Assembly (NCBI GenBank): GCA_025201375.1
Contig: JAIWZP010000022.1
Location: 434,001-498,000, forward strand
Direction of reading: 5' to 3'
DNA length: 64,000 bases
Source: Gongronella butleri
Lineage: Eukaryota > Mucoromycota > Mucoromycetes > Mucorales > Cunninghamellaceae
Notes under the pieces: generated by a model
What the model saw: the letters and a program-made list of their open reading frames with translations, nothing else
What the model was told of the DNA's origin: nothing
Database searches by the model: none
In this document: one piece after another, positions 1-12,100 of the stretch
Layout: the number at the start of each line of letters is the position of its first letter
Position numbering within the stretch: the first letter of the stretch is position 1
Translations under genes and position numbers: made by a program

Positions 1-57
1 TTGATGAGTGGGGATGGATGTTTATGACACTAAACACCGGTATTTCTTTTTTTTTAG

Positions 58-1242
58 GCTTTTGGGCCCAATCATCGGCGGATTGCTGATTATGAGCGCA
101 CAAGGATGGCGTGCTACCTTTTGGTTCTGTTTGGCTGCCGGCATGGTGTCGTCATTGGTCGTCTTTTTCCTCCTTCCCGAGACGTACCGCATCAATGCGA
201 AATTCGACCTCGATCTGCCCACAAAGGACGTCAATGGCGCCGAAAAGAAGGCTGTTGACGAGCGCCACGATGATGAAAAGCAAGCTGCCGACGACTCGAC
301 AGTTGTGTCGTCGCCGGTCAATGCCGATGGCGCAGCCCAAAAGGATAAAGCGGCATCCGCTGAGCCGGTGTCCGCGCCTGCGCCGTTGCACACCGAGCCG
401 CGCAAACGCGTCAACCCCATTGGCCCCTTTTTGCTCTTGCGCCATCCATTCATCTTGATTGCCGCGCTTGGCGGCGGTCTCTCGTTCTCTGTCATGTTCG
501 CCGTATGTCCCCGCCATTGCTGGCACGATATTCTCATGTGAGGCTCATCATCTCTTTTTATATTTTGTGATCCCATAGGTGGAAACCATCATCCCTGGCT
601 TGTACGAGGAAAAATACGGGTTCAATTCGTGGCAAACAGGTAAGAAATGCCAAAAATAGAGCGAATTCGCCATCGCGTCGCGCTATTAAAGTATGATAGG
701 TGCTCAATTCCATTTTCCTCTTAGGTTTGTCGTACCTGGGTGCGGGTGTGGGCAATCTCACTGGCTCGCTGATTGGTGGTCGCCTGTCTGACCGACTTTT
801 GATGCGATCAAGGCGCCAGCGTGGTGGCGCGCCCATGGCCGAAGATCGATTGACGCTGAACATTTGGCCAGGCTACTTTTTGCTCATGCCGTTTGGTCTG
901 CTGCTCTTTGGCTGGATGCTCGAATTTAACAAGTCGGTTTGGGCGCCCATTGTCGCGTTTGGCATTGTTTGCTTTGGCATGAACCAGGTGACGGCTGCGT
1001 CGTCGGCGTACCTCGTGGACGCGATGCCCGGCCAAGGCGCGTCTGCCACGGCGGCGGCAAACTTGGTGCGAATGGTCATGGCATGCGTCTTGACCCTCGT
1101 TGCAAATCCAATGGTCGCCTCGCTGGGCCCAGGCTACACATCCGTGCTCCTCGCCGCCGTCTGCTGGGTCGGCACCTTTTTAATCTTCATCCTCAAGATT
1201 TACGGCCAGCGCCTGCGCGCCTACAGCGGCTTCACCGACTAG
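58..1242 (+). CDS. MFS multidrug/H+ antiporter, DHA1 (QDR/DTR-like), 5' end outside window
   Basis: C-terminal part of a 12-TM major facilitator that should export drugs or organic acids at a membrane in exchange for protons. The window opens inside an intron whose TAG acceptor is at 55-57. Exons read as 58-502, 579-639 and 725-1242, joined in frame by GTATGT/TAG and GTAAGA/TAG introns. Visible are the RLLGPIIGG segment (end of TM5), a TM6 followed by PETYR, a long charged central loop rich in Ala, Asp and Lys, then GxLIGGRLSDR, the conserved intracellular loop of the second half, and the last four hydrophobic spans ending in a short tail. The large central loop (about 75 residues) and the PETYR element fit fungal DHA1 exporters. 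It converges on HEM12 with 335 bp between stops. Substrate cannot be told from sequence. Confidence 0.85.
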
Positions 1243-1577
1243 ATTGCCCCTGTGTATCTACTTTTTTTTTCTATTTTTCTCTCTTTTTTTTCTTCATTTT
1301 TTCTTTGTAGCATCAATGGCCCGCTCTATAGATTTTTTTTTCCTCTTACATTGTACCTTTCAAGCATCACCCTAATCATGATTTATAAACCATTTGTCAA
1401 GCCCCATCCCCATTTTCTCGAATTAAACACAAAAACGACGAAAAACAACGAATTTGCGTCCAATTGTTCCCATTTGCCAAGGATGTTCTATCATACACGG
1501 GGCATTTATTTCTTTCTACAAGCAAGACAAAAGGGGGAGGGAACTAGAAAAAAAAATTATGTACAAAGAGGTATGAT
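1243..1577. other. Convergent 3' spacer between MFS and HEM12 genes
   Basis: T-rich then A-rich sequence between two stop codons. It should hold both polyadenylation sites. I see no gene here; the short open frames are made of homopolymer runs. Confidence 0.6.
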
Positions 1578-2844
1578 CTACTTTCTGATTTCGGCCGAGA
1601 CGCGTTGCACTGTTTCGAGGTAAACCTTGAGGGCCTCTGGGTCGACAGTGGGCAGGATGCCGTGGCCGAGGTTCGCAATGTGTTTGTCGTTGCCAAAGGC
1701 GTGGACCATGCGTGTAGCGGACTCGATGATGGCCTTGTCGCCACCATACAGGGTGTTTGGGTCCATGTTGCCCTGGAGCACGACCTTGCCCTGTGTGACG
1801 CGGCGCGCATACTCAGGGTCGATGGTCCAGTCGAGCGACACGACCTCGTAGCCAATGTCGACGAGCTGTTCAAGCGCGTACCAGGCACCCTTGGCGAAGA
1901 TGGTCATGGGCACGGGCTCGATGCCTTCCTCGCGCAATTGTTCCTTGACACGGCGCGCGATCTGCTTAATATAAGGCAACGAGTAGATGCCAAAGTCGTA
2001 CGGCGACAGCTCGCCGGCCCAGCTGTCAAACACCTGCAGCATCTGCGCACCAGCGCGCACCTGGCCCACCAAAAAAGTCACGGCGACGTCCGTGATGCGC
2101 TGCAACAGCTCGTGCGTGGCCTCTGGGTAATTCCACAGCCACGCCTTGGCCTTGGACAGCGTCTTGGACCCGCCGCCCTCGATCATGTACGCCATCAGCG
2201 TCCACGGCGCACCAATAAAACCATAAAGAGGCACACGGCCCTCCAAACGGTGACGCGTCAACGTAATCGCCTTGTAAACATACCCAAGCGCCTCGTCCAC
2301 ATTCACATCCTTCTCAAGACGCGACATGTCCTCGGGCGAAACAAGCGGCGCAGGGAAAACAGGGCCCTTGCCCGCAACCATCTCCACTTCAAGCCCAAGC
2401 GCCTGAGGAATCACAAGAATGTCCGAGAAAATAATCGACGCGTCCAAAAGAGAACCGTAACGATCGATCGGCTGCAGCGTCAGCTCGCAGGCAAGCTCAG
2501 GCGTGCGGCAAATCTCGAAAAAGCTGTGATTCGCACGCACCTTGTGGAATTCTTCAAGAAGAAAAAAAGGCAAATCCATGAGCCTCTATCATCCATCATT
2601 CTTCAAACAATTACCTGGCAAATAGCGGCCGGCTTGACGCATGATCCAAACGGGAGCACGCTCAACCTTCTCGCCTAGAAATATGAAAAAAATAAGAAAA
2701 AACCACAAAAAAAAAAAAAAAAAGCGCGCGCCAGCACCCTCCATTCAAGGTATCCTGACACACAAACGCATGGTACATACCTCGCGACACGCGCAAAATA
2801 AGGTCGTTCTTAAGAGGAGGGAAGTTGGTGGGTGAATAGGACAT
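1578..2844 (-). CDS. HEM12: Uroporphyrinogen decarboxylase
   Basis: Converts uroporphyrinogen III to coproporphyrinogen III by removing four carboxyl groups, the fifth step of haem synthesis, in the cytosol. Three exons on the minus strand: 2844-2781, 2674-2615 and 2551-1578, giving 365 residues, the normal family length. The first exon starts MSYSPTNFPPLKND; exon 2 carries the first UROD signature (PVWIMRQAGRYLP), completed across the second intron by EFH. The second signature GFIGAPWTLMAYM is in exon 3. The Arg pair and Asp of the active site lie in the MRQAGR and FDSWAGELSP segments. An ATG at about 2579 would skip the essential first signature, so the spliced start at 2844 is preferred. 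The first intron is full of poly-A/T runs. No sign of damage. Confidence 0.95.
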
Positions 2845-3699
2845 GGCGACCAGGAAGAAGATAAAAAAAAAAAAAATACAGGAAAGAAAAAAAAAAAAAA
2901 GAGAGAGAGCCAAGCAGCACCTTGCTCAATGTCATTCAACCCCAGGCCCCTTTTGTTGCGTCGGGCCAAAAGCCACCGGGCCAATCAGAAAACAAGCACC
3001 AGTTTGCTGCCTCTTGTCCCTAGAGTGTGTCCTTTTTCGGCCCGCAGGCGCTGACCAAGCACGGACAGATGCATGCCATTCGCCCAAATCCGCGACTTGG
3101 GGTTGGCCCTGGTTCTTGAAATTGTAGTGACAAGCACAATGCACAGCACAATTCGGCCAAAAAACAGCAAAAATAGCAATATTTGCGCTTTCCTCGGCAA
3201 CCACCTTGTTGTTGTCTTTTGCATTTTTGTTGAGATGCTTGGATTTGTTGCACCTGCCATCGCAGGGATGATGTTTTGTGCAAGTTCATCGGGCAGAACT
3301 ATCATATGATGGCTAAAAATGGGGGCAAATGGCCATATTTTATCGCGCTGCGGCCATTTCCTCGGCAACGACACAGTCAACCATGACATGTACGGCTATA
3401 AATGAATCAGTGACACGACGAGGTAGTGGCCCTTGAACTTGTTTTAAAAGGGATCGTGCTTTCGACGAAAACGAGCATTTCAGGATTTCTCAACTAATAT
3501 TTCACGTGAATGAGCTAATCGATTGCCAAGCAAATGATATAGTCAGTCACGTCGCTGTCTCCACGTCTATTTGTGTTGAATTCAACTTTACTTTGGACAA
3601 TGCTTCTATGGAGATGTCCTATAGGCGACTGTTTTTACGTGAAATCAGCTCAACATTTGTCAACTGAGGACTTGCCTGGCCCAAAAATGTGCCCCAATG
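2845..3699. other. Upstream region of HEM12, no gene seen
   Basis: Starts with two A-runs that act as T-runs in front of HEM12 and a GC-rich block (2930-3120) that may be its promoter. No coding pattern recognised. Confidence 0.4.
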
Positions 3700-4620
3700 T
3701 GAAATAGCAGGCTGGAAATCCCAAGGGGACGCGTTTTGCATCAATTCCAACGCGTAACGGGCACGTCACACGCAAATCAAAATTTAGCCATGATCGAGCT
3801 CTCAAATCAAAATCGAAAAAATGAGTCTCCAGAATTGTCCCAAACTTGCACATAAGATGATGTGCATGGCATAACCACGGACAACACAAAAAAAGAGCGT
3901 GGTTCATCTTGTCGTTGACGAGCAGTGGGCAATTTTAGATTTAATTTCAAAGGCAAATTGCGCGGGAAGAACGCGCCCGTGACCCACGCCGACGCGTCCA
4001 CTAGCAAGAGACACGCCAAAAGCATGGATTGGATTAGGAACAGGCGCACGTTACACGACGATTGACGCGGTTTCTCACGCGTCAAAAATTATATTTGATT
4101 TTGTAACGCCTTTAAAATGCCAAAAGATTGCATTTTTCGGTGATCATCTATGTCTACGTACGCAGCGAGCTCAGCTCTGTCTGATGAAATGACTTTCAAG
4201 GCGCTGCGACCAATCGTCGTGGAGTTTGCCTTGCGGTGAAAAATCGCACCTTTTCGAGTTTTACGCGACAACCAGTCAATGGACCTCTGGTTTTTATCAT
4301 GTGTCTGACGGATAGCATGCGCCATGAACCACATAGTTGACTGACGCGTCGAACCGGGGACCTAAATTTGATCGTTTCAAAATCCTCGACTGCACCCCTT
4401 GGGAAATACGTGATTTTCGAAAATCGTCCATTGTGAGCCACCCAGTGATCACAGCACCTCGCAAGCGGGCTCATTTAATCGAGAAAGCGTGGCGCTCTTG
4501 GATCCCAACGCAAAATACAATGGCAAGTCGCAAATTCATCGACAAACGGCTGGAAAACGATAGAAATAATCGCCAATTGCGGGTTTCTCGACAACCAGCT
4601 TATCCATCTTTTTTTTTGTA
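3700..4620 (+). repeat. Dispersed repeat family A, copy 1
   Basis: This stretch matches 25240-26110 (opposite orientation) and in its 3' two-thirds 56630-57230 (same orientation). Landmarks shared by the copies: CACGCGTC followed by AAAATT, the phrase around GATGCCAAAA, TTTGCCTTG.GG.GAAAAA, GACCTAAATTT, and ATCCTCGACTGCACCCC. Similarity looks like roughly 70-75% by eye. No transposase, reverse transcriptase or terminal repeats were seen, so the class is unknown. Confidence 0.75.
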
Positions 4621-5562
4621 AACAGCTTGACGTGTGCACCATGCATACACCGTTTTGCCTCCAAAGGTTTAGCGCGATCCAAAGACACGGACCTGTGTTT
4701 TGCCCGAAATATCGACGCCCCCGTCGCGTTGGGACCTCATTAGCCTTTTTGCCTTTTCCAGATGCCCGTTTAATTCGGCCCGCGTGGCCGCTGACCAAGC
4801 ACGGACAGCACGTCGCAACCTGGCAAAACTCGACTGGGGTTGGCGCCCAAGCCGGCCCCAAACAACGAAATGCGTAGCAAACCTGGGCCATTTGAAGCCT
4901 AAATTAATGATTCACAGGCTAATTCCGGGACCCGTCGTCCGTTTGCCCGCCGTTCATTTGTTTCTGCCCCACATCTCGCTTGCGGGCGTGACACAACAAA
5001 AAGGAAAAAAAAAGTCTTGCCGGAAAACGAGAAAAAACCGTTTACCACGCGACCATCCAGTGCGAGGGTTACTTTTGGTGCGTACATCCATGGCCCTGCT
5101 AGCTGTTTTTTCGTTCCAGCATGTTCAAGCGAGCCCACTTTTTATTCATGTGCGTGGCGTTGGCGGCCAATGGTGCTGGGAATCGGGAAAAACGTCATTT
5201 TCACGCTAATGCACGCCCTACCATTGACATCTTCACAACATTTTAGTCTGCTCCGAGTCCACTCGATCGTCTCTCATTCATAGAAACCTAATCAACCTCC
5301 CCCCCTGCAAATTACCAAGCAGAAAATAGAAAAAGCTCGTTTTTTTTTTACGCGTCACGATAATGAAGCAAACAAAGAGCCAATGGACAAGTCCATGGGC
5401 TCTTGGCAGCTGTTGTCCAGGCTTTATTGACAAGTATGTACAGGAGGGGTGAGACAAAAGGGGGTTGCAGTGGAATCCAAATAAACAAAAAACAAAAAAA
5501 AATAATGTATCAAACATTTGAAGCAAATTGAGGCAAAGGGAGGAGACGAGGGGCAGGGGGAT
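4621..5562. other. Spacer with no gene seen
   Basis: Moderately GC-rich, with ACGCG-type words but no convincing ORF, RNA gene or repeat partner in the window. Confidence 0.4.
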
Positions 5563-6764
5563 CTAGACTCGCAGAGTGGCTAAATCATGCACCAAGTCTT
5601 CATGTGAAGAAGGGGATGGCAGGCAATAAGAGGAAGGTCTGCTGCGATCGTGTGCAGCAGATGCATAAGGTGAGACGGGTGGTGGTGGAAGAGGATGAGC
5701 CAAAGCAAAGTGTGGATGATTGGGTGTGATGGGCGGGGACGGCAGGCCAGTGGCGGCCTGTGCAGCGATCTCGTCGGCATGTGTAAACGCGGGGCAAAGG
5801 CGGATGGCGGCGTCCAGCTCATCAAGCGTCATACGTTCGCGCGGGTCAATGTGTAAGACACGCTTGAGGATGCAATGCAGACTGGTGGAAATGGGCAGCA
5901 TGGAAATTAAAATATCCGGGTTCATCAGGAACATACAAAAGGTCGGGTCGCGCAACGCCGCGCAATGCCAAGGATTGCGCCCAGTGACCAAGTTGATCAA
6001 GATGATGCCCAGGGACCACACGTCATTCGGGGCCGTCAGGTACCCCTGGCGGGCGGTATCGAAATCCCCTTGACATTCTAAATGATGGCGAAAAAAAAAA
6101 TAAAAAGAATGAGCAAAAAAAATAAATAAAAAAAACGAGAAAAAGGGGGGAAAACGAGGTTTTTGCTTTTTTTTATCATACCAGGAGAGAAATAAAAGGT
6201 GCTGCCACAGCCATAATCCTTTGAGATGGTGTCTGTTGTGGCGAGGCCAAAGTCGGCGAGTTTGACGGACCAGCCGCCATCAAAGACTAGGATGTTTTCG
6301 CTCTTTAAATCACGATGATAGACGCCATGACGATGGCAATGCTGGACGGCGGCGATGATTTGTAAAAAGACCTGCCTGATCATCTCGCGCTGGTTGGTAT
6401 AGAGGTGCCTCTCGGTGATGGCGGAAAAAAGATCGCCCTCTGCGCTATATTCCATGACCATGTGCGTCGTCAATTCGTGCTCGTGCAAGCGCAGCACCTT
6501 GTCAAGCTGGATGATGTGTGGGTGTGGTGACAGGCGCGTGTGCAGCCCAATTTCTGTGCGTTGCAGCCCGCGCTGCTTGGCATTGTTCGTGCAGGACGGC
6601 AGGGTCTTTAGGGCATAAAAGGCGGGCTCCTTTTGCAGCAGGTCCCTGGCAAGGTACACCTTGGCATACGCTCCTGTGCCAATGTTCTTTTGAATCAGGT
6701 ACTGGTCGCCAATGATGTGCCCCGCTGGATACGTCGGGGACAGCCGTACGAGTGGTCGCGTCAT
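5563..6764 (-). CDS. Ran1/Pat1-Ksp1-type serine/threonine protein kinase
   Basis: Two exons, 6764-6182 and 6077-5563, encode 365 residues. The kinase domain starts near residue 20: Gly-rich loop GTGAYAKV (29-36), ATP Lys53 in ALK, catalytic HRDLKSEN (150-157), DFG (171-173), and SPE in place of APE, reconstructed exactly across the single intron, followed by DVWSLGIILINLVTGRNPW. These sub-motifs match the fungal Ran1/Pat1, Sks1/Vhs1 and Ksp1 group, which links nutrient status to meiosis or filamentous growth; the role here is inference. The C-terminal 70 residues are Pro/Ser/His-rich and disordered. A longer frame upstream starts in poly-T-encoded Phe, so the ATG at 6764 before TRPLVRLSP is chosen. 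All catalytic residues are present. Confidence 0.92.
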
Positions 6765-8574
6765 ATGGAACAAAAAAAAAGGGGGTATTGTGTATATAAA
6801 ATAAGAAAAAAAGATGAATTGAAATGAAAAAAGAAAGAAAGAAAAAAGAAAAAGAGGGCACCCACACAACCCCCTTCCTTTTTTTTATTTGCATGCGTCG
6901 CATCATGCGAAACGACCTGCTTGTGCGACGCGAGGGGCGTTAATTTTTTTTTGGGAAAAAAAGAAAATGGAAAGGATCTATTTCTTGCCTTTTTGTTGTG
7001 CACATTGAATCCGTCGACATGTTTCCCTCGTCTCTTCTCTCGCTAATTATAATCAAGAACAATGGAGGTTTTGGTGCTGATCCTCAGCCATCTCTTAACG
7101 ACAACCAATGGCCACAGACGGCTCATTTTTTATTTTTAGAGAGCAAAGGGGGGCACAATGACCAGCAAAAGCTCAGCCAATCTGCCTAGTTTTGGAGATT
7201 TCCCCCATTGTGCACCCACGCTCACACACACACACACACACGCTCACACTCCACAAAAAAAGAGAGACATTCCTCAATTGTGGTCCTTTATCTCTTTTTT
7301 TTTTTCTCCCTATCACGCCTCACGCCATGAAACCTGATAGTGAAAAGAAAAAGGGGGCCACAAAGGGAGAGTCATCCGGGTGTTTCTGTGTTCCCCCTCT
7401 GTCCTCCTTTTTTACTTTTTTTCTCCTTGTCAATGTCGTTGTTGTTCTCATGGAGGTCTTGACACGATTGGGGTGGGACCTTGAGATCCACAGGTGACAC
7501 AGGGCTTGCCCAATCCACATGAACGGGGCGACAAAAAAAGGCGTGTAAAAGAGTTTCCCATCTCTCGATCTAGGGCTGACTGTTCGGCTGGGCAAACTTT
7601 AATGCAAAGGCAGGTGTGAATCCACGGTCCATATTTGTCGCAACGGAGTGGAGAGAAACAATTCCCCACCGGCCCGCGCGGTCAGGTGAAACACATAAAA
7701 AACTAGACTAAATCAACTCGGCAGGGCCCAATAGATTTGATATTTGGTCAATGCGTTCGCTTTTTTTAGTGCGTGAATTTGGGCTCCAAGTGGGTCGCCA
7801 GCTTGGCTATTGTAAACAGCGGGCGCCATGATGTCAATTGGGCGTCCGTGGCGCCTTTTGTACGCGTCCTAGACGCGCTATTGGCGTCTTTAGCGCGCCT
7901 TTTGCAAGAGACCAAATGAGCTACTAGTGAGCCTTGTGTGACCTGGACCGTGATCTCACCCCCATTCTTGCTCACTAGATCATCGGCCGATCACCCGCTG
8001 CTTGGAAATAGGCCCCGAGGCCACTCTGTCTTTTAAATGGCCACCCAGGCCATGGAGTCTAGACTATGTAGTAAGCGACGCGCAAAATACAAACAGACAC
8101 ATAAAACATAAAAGCAGAAAGCTGCCTGTTGGCATGACCAAGCGTGGGTCACACAAGAAGCCGTGGGTGGCATCAAATTTCGCTTGTGGCATCACTGGAT
8201 GCCCATTGGCACCTCTTGATCCGCGGCTTGTGTGGCCAGGAACGTGTTCAATGCCTCTTTTTACAAAAGAAAAAGAAAAAAATGCTTGCCAATGATTCAC
8301 TATGATATCATGTGATTCCATGCCATGACGCGTGAGGCAAGCAAAAAAAAAAAAAAAAAAAACGACTTTGGCCCCAGGACAAGCTGAAATGAGTATGATA
8401 CCCCCCTCGTGTGCAACATTGAGCATCGTGAAGGACGATGATTGCGCTGCCAAGTGCGGCATTTGAAAAATTGGGTCGAAAAAGGAAGCCAAGATCGAAA
8501 AAGGGATTCTCTTTCACCGCTCTTTTCTTTATCTTTTGCCCCTGGTTTCGCTTTGCCTTGAGACCCTTTTTTTC
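6765..8574. other. Divergent spacer between kinase and antiporter genes
   Basis: About 1.8 kb between divergently transcribed genes, so both promoters lie here. It holds a CA microsatellite near 7220-7245 and many T-runs, including an A18 run at about 8345-8362. No RNA gene or convincing ORF seen. Confidence 0.5.
7220..7245. repeat. (CA)n microsatellite
   Basis: About nine consecutive CA dinucleotides within a longer CTCACAC-rich stretch. Confidence 0.8.
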
Positions 8575-11073
8575 ATGCTAGAAAAGTATTTTTTGCTACT
8601 AGCGGTTCTTGTGGGGTGCTGGTTGGTGGCGGTCGACGGTCAAAATGATCAGGTAGGCGGCTTTTTTCTTACTTTTTACAAAAAAAAGTAGTAAAAAGTA
8701 AGGTCTGACCAATTTTTAATAAAGTCTTTACGAGATCCAGCGTCGATATACGGTGTGATTGCGCAAGGGCAGGCGTATCGCGACTCTCTGACGCGACGCA
8801 AGCACCGTTTGAACGAGAATTTGCGCTACGTGCACGATTTTGATACGACACACCTGTACCAGCTGGTGGAAATGCAAATTGACGACTTCAATGCGTTTGA
8901 AACATTGCTGTTTGGGATGCTGGATATCTATGGCAACACTGTGAAGCAGCCCGGGTCGGCGCAGGTGCCGTCCGGCACCAAGGGCGGGCCATTCCACCAT
9001 CTTTACGATTATCGCACGCCGGCATTACGCCTGACGTATGATTTCCAGCTCGCCATTAAGGCATCGCACGACAAATTCCGGTCGACACCATGGGACCAAG
9101 TCCAGACATGGGCCACCAAGGAGACAAAGCAGCAGCAGCAGCAGCAGCAAAACGAAAAACACGAGCCAGTGGCCCCAATTGGCCAAGAACAAGCACAGAG
9201 CGAGAGCGATGACGAGGGCGAATCGATGAAGGCGATCTTGAACGCGATGCTGCAGGACGTGAGCAACTCGGCGGATCAATTGGAGCACGATATGCACCAG
9301 CACAGCCTGAAGTTCGCGAGCGGGCACTTGGAAACGGTACTAAAAGTGGATGACAATAAGCACCACAAGCAAAAAGACGCGTCGGACGCGTCGGCGCCAC
9401 ACTCTCATCAAGACGAGATCCCAGGCGAGGACAATGCGCCGGTCGAGGATATCCCCTCCATTGTCACGCTCATCGACCAGGATCAAAACGAGTACATCAT
9501 GACACGCCCCTTTGATACCACCGTCATCTACGAGGACATGCAATTCCTACACGACATCATCCTGATCCTCGTCGTCTCCTTTGCCTTGGGCATGGCCTTT
9601 GCCATGGTCGGGCTACCTGGTAAAAAAAAAAAAGGCAAAAAGGCAAAACGGGCAAAAAAGGGCACAAAAACAGAGCTAATCTCTCTCTTTTTTTCCATTA
9701 GCTTTCTTTGGCTACATCCTCGCTGGTATCTTGCTTGGACCTTCGTGCTACAATCATATCAAGGTGAGACGGCGGGAGCGCGTCCATGGCTCGATTTGCT
9801 CATTTTTCTTTCTTTTTTTCAATAGGAATTAATCCAGACAGAGACGCTTGCGCAGCTTGGTGTTGTGCTAATTGTGTTTGTACTTGGTTTGGAGTGTTCG
9901 CTGGACAAGCTGCAGTCAATGTGGCGGATGGCGGTTGGCGGGGCATCATTGATGCTGTTTATAACGGTGTCGTGCTTTGTGACACTCGGGATGATGTTTG
10001 GCACGACGATCAAGGAGTCTGTCTTTATTGGCGCGTGCCTCAGCTTGAGTTCGACGGCGGTGGTGGTCAAGGTGATCCCTGTCGAGCATTTGGAGCATCT
10101 TTATGGTCTTTTGGTGATGCAGGACGTGCTTCTCGGGTTCATGCTGGCCATGGTGCCTGCCTTGACCAAATCGGGCGTCCAGGTCATGAAGGCAATGCTG
10201 CACATTTCAGCCTCGTTTGTCTTGTTTGCCGCGCTATGTTATGCGCTTGTAAGATACGCGATTCCCATGGTTCCGCGTCTGTTACATCGATTCTTACCGC
10301 CGCGCGTGCTCAATCACTTGATGAACGATTGGTATGGTGACGAATCCAGCCGACACGAGCTCGCGGTGCTCGGTGCACTCGCCATTTGTCTGCTCATGTC
10401 CACCATCTCGGAACATTTGGGCCTCGGCATGGAATTGGGCTGCTTTGCCGCGGGCGTCATGATCCGCACGTCGGCCTCGTCGTCATCGTCATCGTCCTCA
10501 GCATCCAATGGCTCGAATGGCTCATCGTCGGCTGCACATGCGCGGCATCACCGCCAAACATCGCATTCGCATTCTCTTTATCCGCAAAATCATCATCAAC
10601 ACGCGTCAACCTCCTCGACAATGACGCGGTCATCCGTGCATGAAACGCTGCTAGCGGTGGTCACACCCGTGCGCGACTTGTTCGCATGCCTGTTTTTCGC
10701 GTCCATGGGCTTGCATATCTATCCGTCGTTCCTGGCGTCGGAATTGGTGCTTTTGCTGACATTGACCGCGACAGTGATTGGGTTCAAGTACATTGTCACG
10801 GCGTCCGTGCTGCTGATCTTCAAGTTTGACATGCAGGCGTGCTCCACCATGGCCGTCGCCCTTGCGCAAATCTCAGAATTCGTCTTTGTGCTCGCATCAC
10901 GCGCCAAACAGTTGCAAATCATCTCGCGCGAGGTGTATTACTTGCTGCTGGCCACCACCTCGCTCACTCTCATGGCCACCCCATTGCTCTGGAAGCTCAC
11001 ACATCGACAAAAACAGCAAACATTGGACGATCACCTACCCGAGCATCATGACAATGGCAACAAATTCGCCTAA
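8575..11073 (+). CDS. CPA2-family cation/proton antiporter, TMCO3/KEF-like, with signal peptide
   Basis: A monovalent cation:proton antiporter of the CPA2 (KefB/TMCO3-like) group, expected in an endomembrane or plasma membrane. Exons read as 8575-8652, 8725-9619, 9702-9763 and 9826-11073, about 760 residues. Exon 1 gives a classical signal peptide (MLEKYFLLLAVLVGCWLVAV). Next is a luminal, acidic, Gln/His-rich region of about 280 residues including a Gln run at 9130-9150. The transport domain starts near residue 310: FGYILAGILLGP, LVFVLGLE-like span, SSTAVVVKV and ELGCFAAGVM, all typical of the sodium/hydrogen exchanger fold. A Ser/His-rich insert (about residues 568-615) sits between the two halves and could bind metal or be regulatory. 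The acceptor of intron 1 is the least certain junction (8698 is an alternative start of exon 2). No RCK/TrkA domain follows. Confidence 0.88.
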
Positions 11074-11232
11074 AATGTCGCTTTTTATCTCTCTTTCTGT
11101 TTTTTTTTTTTTTCCTCCCTTATTTCGCAACATCAAGTTTACCCGTCTCTCCATCCCCTTCATTCGTCATTTAGAACCATGTACATAGATATTTTTCAAA
11201 AAAGGCCCTTTTTATCATTTTCCTTGTTTTAA

Positions 11233-12065
11233 TTAAAATACAGTGCCCAGGGCCTCGAACCAATTGACGATGCTCAGGTCGGCCTGGACGCACTGTTTGA
11301 ATTCGTCGTAGCTGATGTAGCCGTCGCGTTTTGTGTCAATGTTCCTAAACGTCTTGTCCACCATCTCCTGGATGGCGTCCTGAGCCATGGTTTCCATGAT
11401 GGGGAATTTCTCTTCCCAATGTTGGCGCGACATGGTCTTGAGCGCCTTGGACGACGCGGCAGACGACGCCGGCACCGACGTGGGCACCGGCAACGACGCC
11501 TGCCTATGCGAGGCCATGGATTCCGCTGTTGCAGCTGCGGGCGATGGCAGCGGCGACGCGTGCGCGCTCGTGGGTGACCAATGCATGGCCGACGACGAAG
11601 ATGCACCGCCATTGGCTTCCTGCGCAGCCGCCGACGCGAAATAATCATGCTTTTGAGGATATTTTTGCTGCAGATCGCCGTTCTGGTCGCTCTTTTCCTT
11701 TTTTCGCCTGCTGCTGGTGTCATCGTGGGGCTCCGCGATGTTCTCGTCCGACTCGGAGGCTTCGTCGTCATCGTCATCATCGTCTTCCTCGTCCGATGTG
11801 GATGTATTTGTGTTTGTCTGGGGCACAGGCACATTGAATGCGGCACTGACAGGCTGCCCAGCCGGGAAATCGTAATTGTCCATCATCTCATCCTCCAGCG
11901 CACTCACCACGTCGCGCACAAGCTCCATCGACAGGTAAAAGTACGATTTGAACATCCAATACAGCTCTTCGCGTGAAATATATCCATCGTCGTCCAAATC
12001 GTACCCCTTGAACGCGTCTACAAATGAAAAGAAAAGGAATTGAGCATTCGTCGCAGCGTCGACTG

Positions 12066-12100
<35 letters not shown>

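Noticed and set aside
1605..2678. 357-codon frame antisense to HEM12
   Set aside because: Shadow of HEM12, which has clear family motifs and splice sites.
4340..4370. tRNA-like T-arm word (rc GGTTCGAC) near 4348
   Set aside because: It is part of repeat A and no acceptor or anticodon arms can be drawn around it.
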